In this document: piece after piece, positions 32,801-43,900 of the stretch
Numbering within the stretch: the first letter of the stretch is position 1
How the letters are laid out: each line of letters opens with the position of its first letter
From: Membranipora membranacea
Taxonomy: Eukaryota > Bryozoa > Gymnolaemata > Cheilostomatida > Membraniporidae
Length of the DNA: 64,000 bases
Direction: 5' to 3'
NCBI GenBank assembly: GCA_914767715.1
Contig: OU612074.1
Span: 9,067,501 to 9,131,500 of the forward strand
The notes under the pieces: model-generated
Seen by the model: the letters and a program-made list of their open reading frames with translations, nothing else
Told to the model about the DNA's origin: nothing
The model's database searches: none
Program-made: the position numbers and the translations under genes

Positions 32801-35800
32801 TGAGTCCTTCGGCAAACCACTGTGTACTGGGATCTGCTGAGGCATTAGCTTTACTCTGACCTTGTCTGCAAACTAGACACTAACCTCTCTTGGCAGCAAC
32901 ACGCTGCAGGCAGCCAGAAACAGCACCATGCAATTTTATGGCCAGAACGATTTTATAAACAGCCTTCAGATGCTTGACCTGGTAATGATTTTCAAGTTTT
33001 TAACCAAATCTACTAATCATTTATTCCGCAACTGGTATTACAAATGAATGGCAGGTGTGAAACTGACAATTTCCTGAGGGCCAAGAAAAATCAGCTGCAC
33101 TCCCTCGTCGGAGGCTTATCTGTGGTTGAGCTATTCACCTAGTCCACTCAGACAAATCAACAGGAAAACTGTCTTATCAATGTCCTGTGTAGTCAAGTAG
33201 TGGAGGAGGTCTGTTTTTTATCTCAGTTGAAGGTTTCCGCTTTCATGATGGGATTGTGTTATTTTCGTTAGATTGTAGGGTTTCCATCATTTCCAAGAAA
33301 CTGAACTGGTGCAAACCTGTTCCATATTGCTGTGCAGGAAAGATTGGCCAATACATGCCTGCAGAAAACCAGTTACATATTGACTGCCTAATCACTGATT
33401 GCATGGGTACCAACTAGCAAAAAAATTATTTCCTGGCTTGGTATGGTCTTGGAGGCAGCAACCACACAATTGAGGAAAGAGTCCTCGACTCCTTATCTTG
33501 AGGAAGAGCCTCACATCCTACTCAAACTAGTTGTCGACTATTATGCTCGTGTTGCAAAAAGCCTCATCCAGAGGCCAGACTCAGTTTTTGCAGGTTAGGT
33601 CTGAGTGTGTATCAATTTTTTCCGAAATATTTGGGAAAATTGGGAAGATATAACCGCATCATAAAACTTGAGTATCCCGGATTGTATTTCCATTGCACAA
33701 TCATAACTTATAACACTTTGGTGAGCCCCTTTTGTTGAGATAGATCTAAAAATTTCTGGCTTGTCATTAAAATGAGGCCGATATCCATCGGCTTTGATAT
33801 ATTGAATTGTACTTCAACTTTAGCAAGCTGCGCAACAATATCTGCAACCTGAAAGAAATTGAATAAACCATTTCCTGCATTCTTGTGATTTCAACATTTT
33901 CATAATGCATCAATCTCATTAGTGATATCCCAGAATAGATATATCCTAACTTTGTGATGATTTCTTTGACCTGATCTCATTGGGGATTCTCGAGAATTGC
34001 ATTGTGGGATAGTCTTTAATCTGTCCTATCATGGTCTTTGTATCATAGACCATAGATTATTAGGTATTATCATATGTCAGTGACATATCTACCATTTCAC
34101 AGCAAAAATAACAAGTTCGTTGCGTCATATATGAATGAAGACATTCCGAACTTTTCAAGGACAACATGATGAATAGATTTATTTTGCCAGCTGGACTGAT
34201 TCATTGCCATCAATTTTACATTGATATTGCTGTATGACATGGTTTTCATAAAGCAAAAATGGACCCAGGTTTTATGCTGCTAAGCATTACATGAGACAGT
34301 GCCGATCTGTCGGTTCTGATTGGATAAGAAGTAAAAACAAACATCCAATCAAAGCCAGCACAGACAGAGCTATGAATATTTAGAGACACTCACTTGAGAA
34401 ATTCAGGTGTAAACTCCACCATTCTTCTTTGACTGGTATTATACATCTGTACAAACTCTTTAAAGTCCACATAGTCAGAAGGTTTGTCTGGATTTCCTCT
34501 CTTCACATCCATGCTGATCTACAATGAAATTATTAGTTTTATGAAATGTTGGGAAGAAAAATCCTAATCCAAATTGATTGTCGTTTTTGTCCGGAGACGT
34601 ACAGTTAGTGGGGTGGGCCATATTGGAAACCATGTTGCTATCAATGCGCAGGCAGGGTACATCATGCCTGTGGTACATAGGATCAGTAGTCAGTAGAATG
34701 TAGCGGGATTCAATCTCAACACCTGTTAATACTTAGTTTTGAGGGCAAGCTCACTATTCATCTGACCCATCCCTTTTGGTAATTCATAAAGTTAGTAGGG
34801 ACAATCCATGGCAATTTCGGTAGTTAAATGAGCACAGAATCTCTGCAATATTTCCTATGCTTTGGTATATCAAGTTGAGCTCCAATACATTCATTGAACC
34901 CTTCAATAGCCCTCTCTTTGCCCTCATTGTGATGGTGGCAATTAAAATTGAATGCAACTCCAAATGCAAGCAAAATTGGTCGGGGCAAATAGCTGACTGG
35001 GAACCCTAGCCATAACCATGGCCACCCTAGCCATAGCTAAAGAACTATAGCCATAGCTATAGAACCTAGCCATAGCTATATAACCCTAGCCATAGCTATA
35101 GAATCCTAGCCATAGCTGTAGAACTCTAGCCATAAATATAGAACCCTAGCCATAGCTATAGAAACCTAGCCATAAATATAGACACAATTAGTACTTCTGG
35201 TGCTTCCCTCAATTATTAATGGGATGTCCAGTTCTTGTATCAGGTAATGAAAAACCCATCACTTATCAATCATGATCTCTGCTTCTGTTTTTATTTACAT
35301 ATCTACAACCACGTCATTTCTGAAATTAATTAGCTGTCAAACTAAAGATCAAGCCAATTAATCATAATTAAATCTGGGCAAGATGGAAAGGGGGAAGAGG
35401 CAAAATTTTCCCAGCTAGGACAGGACTGAGCGGTTGTTCTCTTGTCCTAAGAGCTGGTTCACCCTCATCGTGACACTAAGAGGACACACAAAGCTCATGA
35501 CATTTTTTGATTAACCAATAGTAAATTCTCTCCGATGGACCAGAGCGGAAGTAAAGTTTAGTATGACTAAAAACTATTGATAACTTCGGATAATGGACTT
35601 TCCATGTATGGGTGGCAATGCCAAATATACAAACACAGGTCAGTCGAAATCCCAAAACCAGGGAAAGACGAGGAGTTAAATATTAGGGTTAACGATCCTG
35701 CTAAGCTCTTCTGCTTTTTAATGAATACTAACAGGTTTACTGGTTTGATGGAGTTGGCACATCATAAAACTTTTTTAATTTGTTATCTGATAGTACTGCA

Positions 35801-38201
35801 CGCTCCATTCCACCTACTGGTAATTAATGGTCAATTCTCAGATAAAGATCCTCTCTGATCATCACTACAACTAAGGTACAAGATTATGGTCGTGAATTTG
35901 CAACCATTGTGCAGCTTTCATTGGTTAGCCACATAATAAAAAATGGTGACGGGAAGAAAAATGAAAATTCTGGAGTGTTGAGGTATTTTACTCTTTGAGG
36001 AAAATTACTATATTTAACCTATGGGCAATCGCGCATCTTATGTTCATTTATCACCTCATTAATTCTGAAAGTACCAACATTACTGTCTCATAACTAAGTA
36101 ATCTATCAAAGGATCTTCATTACATTTTGAGGAAGCTAGTTCTTTTGAAAACAACAACCTCAAACAACCAGTGGACGTGATCTCCACAGCCCTCTGGATT
36201 AGCTGGAAATCAAAGCCTACATGAGACAGATCAAGATTAATGGCCCCTAGGATGAGCTCACCTCCTAGTCTTTTAGGCTCTAAGTTAGATGTTTGTGATG
36301 GAGAGACATAGACGTATATATGAAGGAACATAGTTGGAGCACCACAAGTGTTGCATCACATGGGCATATGTGGCCCTGGATTTGAGTTCCACTATAGCTA
36401 TATACGCCTGCTTAATTACTTGGAATTCGACCCTATATGGCACCACTGCATGCTAATTTTTGACGGCGCTGTTGAAATAAGTAACATTTGCCACAATTGG
36501 TGTTGACAAGGCTTTGGCCTGATCTATTAACAAGGAACCACTCTAGACTGGTTCCACCTAAATCAAATCCTTTGTACTATGCTACTGGGTGTTGAGAGGT
36601 GTTGAGGTACCAAGAATTGAGAAGGGTCGCTCTACCTCTCTTTTAACAAGGTGTAATGGAAAATTCTCTGCCAAGATTTATCATTCAAATTGCAAAAGCA
36701 GAATTACTCCTATTGAACTAGAGACCAATGATGTACCTGACAGGAAACCAATGGCTTTTACAGGACAATCCTGCTACACACTTAACTGACCCAGCATGAT
36801 ATCCTGCTTACAAACTGACTTCACAGGTTAACAGTATTGTCGTTGTGTAATTTTAGTTGGATGAATTGAACAAAACATGTTTTATAGGTTTTCCTGAATC
36901 TTCCCAGGATGATGTTGAGAACGAAATTGAATTCAACATTTTGGTGATGTGCTGTTTGTTGCACAAGGTATTTACAAATGGCCCAAACATTACTGTAGGG
37001 GTCGGACAGAGGTTGCATCTAATGCCCAGTTTAAACATCAAATTAAGACCCGCATTAACTTCATTCTTTCAAAATGCCGCATTATTCGAGTCACCCGAAT
37101 TTGCCAAAATGCTGCCTGAATTACAACCCGAATTGCTTAATTCATGGCTTAATTCCACGTCACAAATTTAATCCAGGTGCTAATTTGGCACTTTGAATCG
37201 GTGATAGATTAAATGACAAATCCTAGAGGATACTCATGAACGGCCATAATTCGACAGTGTACATGGTCTCCTATTAACTGTCAAATTGTGGTCGAATATT
37301 CATCACTCACTGTCGAATATAGGAGTGGTCACCTGACACTCGAATACACTCGAATTAGACATTTAGTGCACCCAAATTAGACCCCTAATTAACCCTAATT
37401 CGGGTGAGTAGCTAGTATAGGGTTTGGTTAATGCTAGCGTGCACCAATTTTTACTGGCTATGGTGGGATTTATAATACAAACTAATAGAGTTAGATGGTC
37501 AGATATCCATAACTTGTACTCCTTCACTGATGTGCAACGACTCTGACAATGATTACTTACGATATATGGTTTCTCAGGTGCTACATTCATGAAGTATTTG
37601 TCTGTTTGCCAGTTCTCGTAACCGGGCCAGATTTTGTTGGCTCCTCTCATAACCACAGGCTTGTTAGGTATAACATACTCTGAGAGAAAATAGGAAAAAA
37701 AAGGGAATGATAGTGTTTCATTTTACAACTTGCACAATAACTATCAAGCAAATGATGTGGTAAAAATTCAAGCGATGCAGAAGCAAGCAAGTGGCAAAAC
37801 TTTTAACCTAAGCCTGCCTCAAATAATTATTACCTTTCACACTTAAACAAGTCAGAGGAATTTCAGCATTCCAATAATACAAATTGCAGGCGACTCATTT
37901 ATGAACTAAAAAGAGGCAGATAGATACTATAGATGCAAAAGGTGTGTGTGCTTCGGACGGCCTGTCCAAGGTATTCACATGCCGGCTAATACTATTTATA
38001 GTATTTCGGTTAGTTATATACCATTCAAAAGAACTTACCTTCAAAGAATGTCTTGACTGGTACGAACCCATCGACTTCCTCCATCTGTATAGACTTGCCC
38101 CATCCAAAGGGCTTCAGATGACTAGGTGAGTCTTCAGAACCACCCTGTACTCCAGAGAGGGACAAGACCCCACAGAAAACTAAGGCTACAGCGCTCAGCA
38201 T
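26842..38201 (-). CDS. Secretory-pathway JmjC-domain protein with EF-hand
   Basis: Eleven exons join to 460 residues: 38201-38039, 37679-37561, 34518-34394, 31752-31683, 31181-31065, 30279-30131, 29380-29207, 28706-28613, 28321-28256, 27736-27635, 27045-26842; all borders are GT-AG and phases agree. Residues 1-20 are a signal peptide (MLSAVALVFCGVLSLSGVQG). The JmjC fold spans about residues 40-270, with iron ligands H173 and D175 (VVHKDAADN) and H250 (KWIHQVRSYG), and a probable 2-oxoglutarate lysine at K188. This is the FIH/HSPBAP1/JMJD-type small hydroxylase pattern. Residues 365-376 form a complete EF-hand loop (NADKDSKITPEE), and a charged Gln/Lys-rich tail ends in HEEF, faintly like an ER-retention signal. 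It is probably an iron/2-oxoglutarate oxygenase in the ER or outside the cell, sensitive to calcium. The substrate is unknown. Confidence 0.88.
27158..27220. repeat. CCAAT-type foldback element, copy b
   Basis: CCAATGTATTGGCTCTGATT and GGTGGGTGGT fold back on ACCACCCACC and the AATCAGAGCACATTGG arm, with a 6-base loop. This is the tightest palindrome of the family. It lies in the last intron of the JmjC gene. Confidence 0.7.
27530..27597. repeat. CCAAT-type foldback element, copy c
   Basis: TATTGGCTCTCTTTCCCAAC on the left, with CAGCCAATCAAGTCAAAGTC and AGCACATTGG on the right. It is a diverged member, in the same intron as copy b. Confidence 0.45.
29738..29808 (+). pseudogene. tRNA-derived sequence (possible SINE head)
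   Basis: It contains an A-box-like ATGATGTGGTTAAG and a B-box-like GGTTCGAATCC, with acceptor-like ends GTGAT and ATCAC. The anticodon arm is irregular, so it is not a working tRNA. The 3' body (near ATAACCCTAGGTTGCCTGCC) could be SINE tail. It is unlike the SINE family at 30781 and 56719. Confidence 0.4.
30310..30515. repeat. TTTAT-rich low-complexity tract
   Basis: Irregular TTTATT and TTATT units in a JmjC intron. Confidence 0.6.
30781..30990 (-). mobile_element. tRNA-derived SINE, family B copy 1
   Basis: Read on the minus strand it starts AGATGGTTCAGTTAGTTAGA, has a B-box-like GGTTCAAAATTC, then CACTGCAGTTCATC and a body with CAACCTTGCGCAGTTATTGC and CCCTTAAGGCAACCAATA. The same order and similar sequence occur on the plus strand at 56719-56905, so the two define one SINE family. 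It lies in a JmjC intron. Confidence 0.65.
34299..34367. repeat. CCAAT-type foldback element, copy d
   Basis: GTGCCGATCTGTCGGTTCTG with ATTGGAT folds onto ATCCAATCAAAGCCAGCACA. It lies just downstream of the JmjC exon at 34394-34518. Confidence 0.5.
35001..35182. repeat. Tandem repeat of about 22 bp, unit CCCTAGCCATAGCTATAGAA
   Basis: Seven to eight imperfect units in a row, with variants such as CCATAAATATAG. It is non-coding, in the 3-kb JmjC intron 34519-37560. Confidence 0.85.
35183..37560. other. Remainder of a long JmjC intron
   Basis: No further exon of the JmjC gene is needed here, because phases join directly across it. Short open frames at 35577-35858 and 36857-37171 show no recognisable protein or splice context. 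Confidence 0.5.
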
Positions 38202-40935
38202 GGCTGCTCAATTATGAAATCAGATATCAGGTGCTTGTTCTCCTGTCAAACTCCGTCAGGTGCTCTTCTTCTGACACTGTAATGTTTGTTGCCAACTGTA
38301 TAAAAACCTTTAAACAACTATAGCTTTAATGTACTGAAACACAAGTGGCCTGTCGGAGACCCTGGTGACAAGTGATGGAAGGTGGTTAATGCTTATCCGT
38401 TTTTTTTAGAAACCAAGATGAAGATGATAAATTATAGGCTTATCGTGTCTGCTTAAGGATGAGAGGATGGGTGATGTTGCTTCTCTTATCATGTCATGCA
38501 TGCAATAATTGTTGGCAAGTGTCAAAGTTCCTCAAAACAGAGCCTGTCATAATCTGTTGAGGCTGGGCCCTGATTGGTTGGTAGATTTGAGAAAATCCTC
38601 ATATTTAGAAAGATGATAAATATAATTATGGGTTTTCCACGGAACGGCACTGACATAAGGATCCAAATCCTTCATGGATACAGCACCTAAACTTATTATA
38701 TTTAACAGAAGTCACTATAATCATAGGTCACAACAAATAGTCTCACCAAGTAAAGTTATTAAAGATGACACAATATGTCACAAAATCAGCAATCTTTTTA
38801 TGTTAACGCATCAATTGCTTACAAGCTAAGCCTGAATATGAAAAATCTATCTCCTATAGGCCATGATTGATTTTCACTTTGCCAGATAATAAATCAGTTG
38901 TCACACTTCTATTTCTCCGGTTTTTTTCGATTTATGTAAATATTGTAATCTCTGATTATAAATCTAGTGCAAAAAGCAGATTTTTTTCTAGGAAGCAGCA
39001 AAGGTGAAGTAGCTATGGAAACTGATTTAATGGATTGAGTCTACCAAACTCTTCACCCAAACAAAAGCTCCCTGCCCAAGTCACATATGTCCTGTTAATT
39101 CTGAGGACAGGTTGTGGTTCAGACTGTTATTTGGAGCTAAAGAGGTTGTTGGCAACAATACCTTACGATTATTTCTATTGACCAAGCTATGCCATACCAG
39201 GTGGATTTTAACTCTCTTACAAGTGTTGACAATTGCTTTTCATAATCATGTTTCTGCCTTGTCAGAGAATTGAAAGAAGATATTTCTATCTCAAAACAGC
39301 TGCAAGCAAGAGTTTAAATAACTATTTTTTGTCGGAGAAATTGGATTGTAGATTGTGAACCTATGACTCTTGAAAACTAAATATCGATGTCAGTATTTTA
39401 CCTGAAAATCACAAAAGTTTGCTGAACCTTCTGCATAACCCAAGCTAATGCAAAGGCTGTGAGTTGTAAAACACTGTTCATTGTTGAAATGCAGAGTTGC
39501 ACAAAAACACATGCCAGCTGCAAAATTACCAAGGTGTCACACTTTTCATCATACCGAAGGGAACCGCCCCCAAGTGTTTGCTAAGTAACATTACCGAATC
39601 TAGAGTATCCAAAATAACCTATAATTATAATTATTGTTACCATGGCAATGTGTAGAAAGTAGACCACAAATATGCTCTACTTCTATTTTTTTCTAACAGT
39701 ACATTCATAGTGAGCGAAGTTTAGGCTCAAAATTTTGATTGGAGGCTTTGCTGAATAATGGAGTTTGATCACCAATATCACTGCTATCAGTATCAACAGT
39801 GTGTAATTTCAGCCTTTTAGGAGCTGGGCAAAATGTGGGCCGACTGTGAAACATATCATTAGATTATAACATACAAGGAAATACATTCTTACTAGCTACA
39901 GGCGAGCTGATATAAGTGGTTATGAAACTACAGAGCCTTGCATAAACAAGCTAGCTTCAGCCGACCTCTGCACAACTTTGTCTTTTCGTAAAAACTGATG
40001 GTTTACTAAGCTCCGGACCTTCAATATTTTGTGTCCACTGTAGCAGAGGATGCCTACCTGTTGGAATTGAAAGTTATAAGAAATAATGTTTATCAATAGT
40101 CAACTTTTTTCTTTTATTGGTATAGAAGCGACAATCTTTAAGTTTGTAGATGAATATATAAGCAATGTATCAGATTGTTTGCAAAATAGCGGCTGTTTGG
40201 TAGGTAAGAAAAGCTGAGATAATTCACACAGAAAATATTGAGTATTGCTGCAAATTATGCACAAAATGGTGCACTGATGTTCCTTTCCCCAGGCAGCTTG
40301 TCAAATATCGATAAGCTTTTCCTAAACATGGATATGCAGAAAAAGCATGACGGTTTTCTAAAAATAAAACATTTTAAACTAAGTGCTTGCACCAAGCAAA
40401 CAGCACGGGTGAAAAGAGAAGCTTGTTGATATAAGTAATCATGTTGGTGAAGATATTTCGAAAGATTTGTGGTGTAATGTTGCAATAACCCATAAAATGG
40501 ACAAATTGGTGGAATTGTCTGCCCTCAAAACATGTAGACACAATTCCATGCCAGAGAAAAAGATGTAGTGAAAATAATATTATAAATATCAGCAACATCT
40601 TAAATTTTGGGACCATGTTGCTCAAACTTGATACTAATGAATGATACATTGTGATCCTTGGCGTATCACATGACCGCGCAACGTAAAACCAAAGCGAGGC
40701 AAAGTCTTTTTGAAAGAAAAAAAATATAGAATCTATGGCCAGTCCATCTAGCATACTTCTCAGTGACAAACTGGTTTCTGTATCCACAATGCATAATGTG
40801 CAATGCACAATGCATCATGTGCAATGCTCAATGCGTTATGCACAACGCATAACGCATTACGCATAATGAATAAAAATATCTCATATGTGATATTAGGTTA
40901 GTTGCATAGCACGAGTTGCTTAGGTAAATAGGACT
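38202..40935. other. Intergenic region upstream of the JmjC gene
   Basis: It should contain the JmjC promoter and the 3' flank of the next minus-strand gene. No clear TATA box at a convincing distance was found. An array of ATGCACAATGC-like units lies at about 40785-40870. Confidence 0.5.
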
Positions 40936-43900
40936 TCACACTTTTCCATCTTTTCGTAACTCTTCAATCTCAGTTTCCTCTTTATCCTGTAACTCTTTGC
41001 GGCAGAATCTAGTTCTGAAAAAGAGAAAATATCGGTCATTTAGAACTTTCACTTGTCAACAAACATAACAGAATGGCTTGATGAATTGATGGTAGTAATT
41101 AGTATGGAGAAGTAAAAGACTTATCATTCATTTTTTGATATAATAATATATATATAATATGTAATAATATCAAAAACTTTGATCAAGTAAAAGATTATTT
41201 CTCTTGGCAAACTTCCAGTCATCAATAATCTTTTATCTTCGTTGGAGCCAGTCAGATCGCATCATAATAATAAAAACAATAATACGCGGCATAAAATTTG
41301 GACTATTGACTCAATTTGGACATTCTACATCACCTTTCACAAATACTTTTGAAGGACGCCAGGAAACAAGTTGCTTGAATACAAAATAATATTTCCTATC
41401 ATGACTTATCACAGTGGCATACATTTGATTAAGGAAGTGAGATGCTTAGTTGGTTCATATCATTAATCAAGCGTTTACCTAGATACAGATTATTCAATTT
41501 ACCTGCATTTCGAAGAGAAGCAACTCCAAATTCAGGCAAAATGGATAAAACTTGAACAAATTCAAATCGTTCATAAACAGGAAGCACTATGTACAGACCT
41601 GGAGAGAGGGACAACTACAAGGAACATGAGGAGAGCAGCTCCTAACATCACCACAGATATGAGTGTGGGTATCAGAGAGTTATCTTCTATCTCAGCAGCT
41701 ACATATGAGGACGGGTCGGTGGTGAGAATGTCCTCTGTACGTCCCGTCAGATCTGATGGTGGGGAGGAAGGAAATAGTATTAGAGACATACAATATTTAT
41801 TTAAAGAAAAGACGTGGTCAGAAAATGTGTCTAATCTCAAGCAGCTCAGCAACAGCCTTAGCCTAGTAGAAAGGGAACAACCGAAATGCAGACTATTGTA
41901 TCAAAATTGTTCTAGCTCATCCTGTGATAGGATTTAGAATGATATTTTAATAATTACCAACACTCCTAGGCAAAGTAGTTATACAGCTGTGTCAGGTACA
42001 AATATATTTGTTTTACATTTTCTCAAATTCACAACAAATTTTGCCTATTATATTACTGTTTTTCAAGTGGAATTGGGACCTTGTCATTGCACTGGAACAA
42101 AACAAAGGATTTAATTTTTTCCCAGTGTTTTGAAACTGAATAATATTCACCTAATGACTCATTATTCTTTCCTCTCCTATGATCGAGGGAAGGATTCCAA
42201 CTACCAACCACAATTTAAAAACCTGGTTGATTGAATGAATTAAATCTAAGTTAGTATTCACTACTCGACATACCTTTAAACATTGAGTTGAATGACATTC
42301 TATAGAAATAAATGATTCTGACGATCTCTGTCCATTTCAGATAATCGTAGCTTGTATATGTAGGTAAATAGAACACCATCTGTGTAAGAAGAAAACAGCA
42401 ACCCAAATAAACATCCAACGCGTTTACTTGCCTGAATTCACAGCCTGCATTTCATTATACATTTATGAACCTCAATGATTACAAGCATCACATCACTTGC
42501 TTCACATTGATGGTAGTTTAGGTCAAGTTGCAAATGAAATATGGCTAGCAAAATGTAGAACATTTTTTCAGTTATTCGACTTTAGGAATCGATGAGCACA
42601 AATAAGTACTAATTAAGGCCGAGGATAGCTCAAAAGATTGGACATCTGACTCATGCATAGAGTCCCTAGCCAATGTGTTGGCTCTGATCTGATGAGTTGT
42701 TAACTGGAGAGACCACAAGCCAATCAGCCACCAGCCAATCAGAGACAACACATTGGCCAAGGTTCTCAAATTCCATTCTGTCGCATAACTTACTGATTTG
42801 GGTGAGCCACTATATGGGAGTCCTTACATGACAAAGGTGACGAAAAACTCAAGAAATGATGGACAAACGAGGGTGTTGAATTAAGCCTCACCTCAGTCTT
42901 CTCAGGATCAGAAGTCTGATTACTGTAGTTATACATGGCTGCTAGCTTCAGCTCTGTCACTAACTCATCTGTGAATGTGTAGTCTTCTACAGTTATCTCT
43001 CTATAAAATAGGAAAACTCAGAGGTCTCAAGGTATTTCATGTTTATAGCAATGAACTTTATCAATTGTTTCAAGTGCAAACCTGGTTTAAAGCCATCTAG
43101 AGAGAGTTTATAGCTAATTATCTACTCTAACCCTTATGGTATATTTTTATAGTTTTGTGATTCTGGGCCTTTTACCAGAGATATGTAGCAACTACTTCTG
43201 AAACCACAGGCGGGCTAGGCTTAAACTGTATCTGCGCCTACAAACAATAAATAGGGATATTCCATAGACCTACTAATAATAATTATTAGTAGGAGTAGGT
43301 CTATGGGATATTCCCAACAAGTTTGGGCTAGAAATATGTCATAGCATAAATTCCAATGATCCTGTATTGATTACTTCAAATTCATGGGGACTCATAAGCA
43401 TCTTCTCATACATATATTCTCACAAAGGCACAAAGTAAAAATATGGAGAAAAAAAATTACTACAGCAGTGCCACTTTTACCTTTTGTATGTTCCTGAACT
43501 TCGTGGATATTTAGCGTTAAGTTTGCAATCTTGTTTCATAAAGGTACAGTTGGCTGTTGTGAAGTTAGCTATCAATGTATACACCGCATCCCTCACACCG
43601 TCTGTATTGTCTTGGTACTGGAAAATAGAATGTGTGGACATTAACATTAGCCAATGTGTCTCAGCTCTGAATGGTTGGAGAGAGCCAATGCCAGCTCAGA
43701 TGGTGAACTGTAATTGGCTCTCCTGCCACCCAACAACCAATCAGTTCAGACCAAACTGTAGTCTATGTTCACACCTAGGGAAACCTCTTTTATTGCAAAA
43801 GCTGGTAATAAATTTTTGCCACCCTTTACCCTCTAGATTTTGGGTCCAGCTACGTCACAAGTTGAAAATACGTATCCATTAATATCAAATACTTATTGGA

